A stretch of DNA of 64,000 nt. It comes from Hyphomicrobiales bacterium (GTDB lineage: Bacteria; Pseudomonadota; Alphaproteobacteria; Rhizobiales; Methyloligellaceae). The position numbers were made by a program, and so were the translations under genes. The stretch is from NCBI GenBank assembly GCA_021775555.1, contig JAJFHP010000023.1, positions 149,217 to 213,216 of the forward strand, in the 5' to 3' direction. The notes beneath the pieces are model-generated. The model was not told where the DNA came from. It made no database searches and saw nothing but the letters and a program-made list of their open reading frames with translations. Each line of letters begins with the position of its first letter. Within the stretch, counting starts at the first letter, position 1. Below are positions 63,745 through 64,000 of the stretch, one piece after another.

Positions 63745-63765
63745 GTTTCAGCGGCGCACTGAAAC
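63745..63765 (+). terminator. Hairpin directly after the rpmG stop
   Basis: GTTTCAG (63745-63751) and CTGAAAC (63759-63765) form a perfect seven-base stem with a seven-base loop, starting on the first base after TAG. No immediate T-run follows; TTTT occurs 13 bases later. Probable 3' end of the rpmG mRNA. Confidence 0.55.
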
Positions 63766-64000
63766 TCACGCCGCATAGTTTTATCTTTGAAATGGATATG
63801 AAGGCCAGCCCTGCAACCATTCGGTAGCGGGGTAGATCCGACGTGGTTTGCAGGACTGACCAACAAGCCAAATGGACCAAAGAGGGCCTTGGTCATTTGA
63901 CTTGGTGGCCGGCCGGTGAGCGGCGTTAACGAGGAGGCCACTCAAACCGATCACCGACCAGCCAAACCCTACGGACCCAGGAGATGCGGCGGACCTGAGC
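63766..64000. other. Unassigned end of window
   Basis: No recognised gene. The minus strand has one open frame from the window edge down to a TAA at 63781-63783 (72 codons; includes VGFGWSVIGLSGLLVNAAHR), which could be the C-terminus of a gene entering from outside; its composition does not decide the matter. The plus strand shows two imperfect long hairpins: CCTGCAACC with GGTTTGCAGG around 63812-63855, and a 15-pair imperfect stem at 63864-63904 (CAAATG/CATTTG and ACCAA/TTGGT cores). I cannot assign an RNA family. Confidence 0.3.

Overview
This 64 kb window is ordinary chromosome from an alphaproteobacterium, most likely of the order Hyphomicrobiales (Rhizobiales). That placement is inferred from gene content and order, not from a database search. 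The pointers are a C4-pathway 5-aminolevulinate synthase, an L,D-transpeptidase next to its LdtR-type MarR regulator, the clusters glyA-nrdR-ribD-ribE-ribBX-ribH-nusB-thiL and rpoZ-rsh-pyrE-DUF2062-pdxJ-acpS-lepB-rnc-era-recO-parC, and the series pyrB-pyrC'-plsY-dprA-topA-rnr-DUF983-rpmG. Base composition looks moderate (a little above half G+C by eye) and even. I see no insertion sequence, prophage, integrase, CRISPR array or rRNA operon, and only one tRNA gene.

Layout. 1-6.6 kb (minus strand): glycine/serine metabolism, the ribonucleotide-reductase repressor NrdR, riboflavin synthesis, NusB, and ThiL cut off by the window start. 6.7-8.3 kb (plus): a two-subunit CoA-transferase-fold enzyme. 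8.3-13.2 kb (minus): hemA with a small unknown protein, the ldtP/ldtR pair, and a 3-hydroxyisobutyryl-CoA hydrolase-like protein. 13.3-20 kb (plus): a secreted extensin-like protein, hemB, threonine ammonia-lyase, an RDD membrane protein, an SLC13-type transporter and leucyl-transferase Bpt. 20-32 kb (minus): parC back through the recO-era-rnc-lepB-acpS-pdxJ cluster, pyrE, rsh, rpoZ and folK. 32-39 kb: an NYN-domain protein overlapping a family-5 uracil-DNA glycosylase, a peroxiredoxin, smpB, dapA, a soluble lytic transglycosylase and an alpha/beta hydrolase. 39-42 kb: the least familiar stretch, with two tiny membrane-peptide ORFs, a BON-like membrane-anchored protein, tRNA-Ser(GCT), a secreted Cys-rich/Gly-rich protein and a mini-Sel1 protein. 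42-51 kb: glutathione transferase, quinone oxidoreductase, a Kef-type antiporter, and gatC-gatA-ridA-chorismate mutase-gatB. 50-64 kb: YbaK deacylase, GNAT, a UPF0173 hydrolase, ruvX, DUF599, the pyrimidine pair pyrB-pyrC', plsY, dprA, topA, rnr, DUF983 and rpmG.

Most of the window is housekeeping. The observations most worth a second look are two enzymes that have lost catalytic residues (the GTP cyclohydrolase half of RibBA, and the dihydroorotase next to pyrB), the micro-ORF/BON region at 39-40.4 kb, the insertion of ridA and a chorismate mutase into the gat operon, a CoA-transferase pair without the usual catalytic glutamate, an orphan terminator ahead of topA, and a recurring set of hairpins placed on stop codons. 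I did not find a clearly new multi-gene system.
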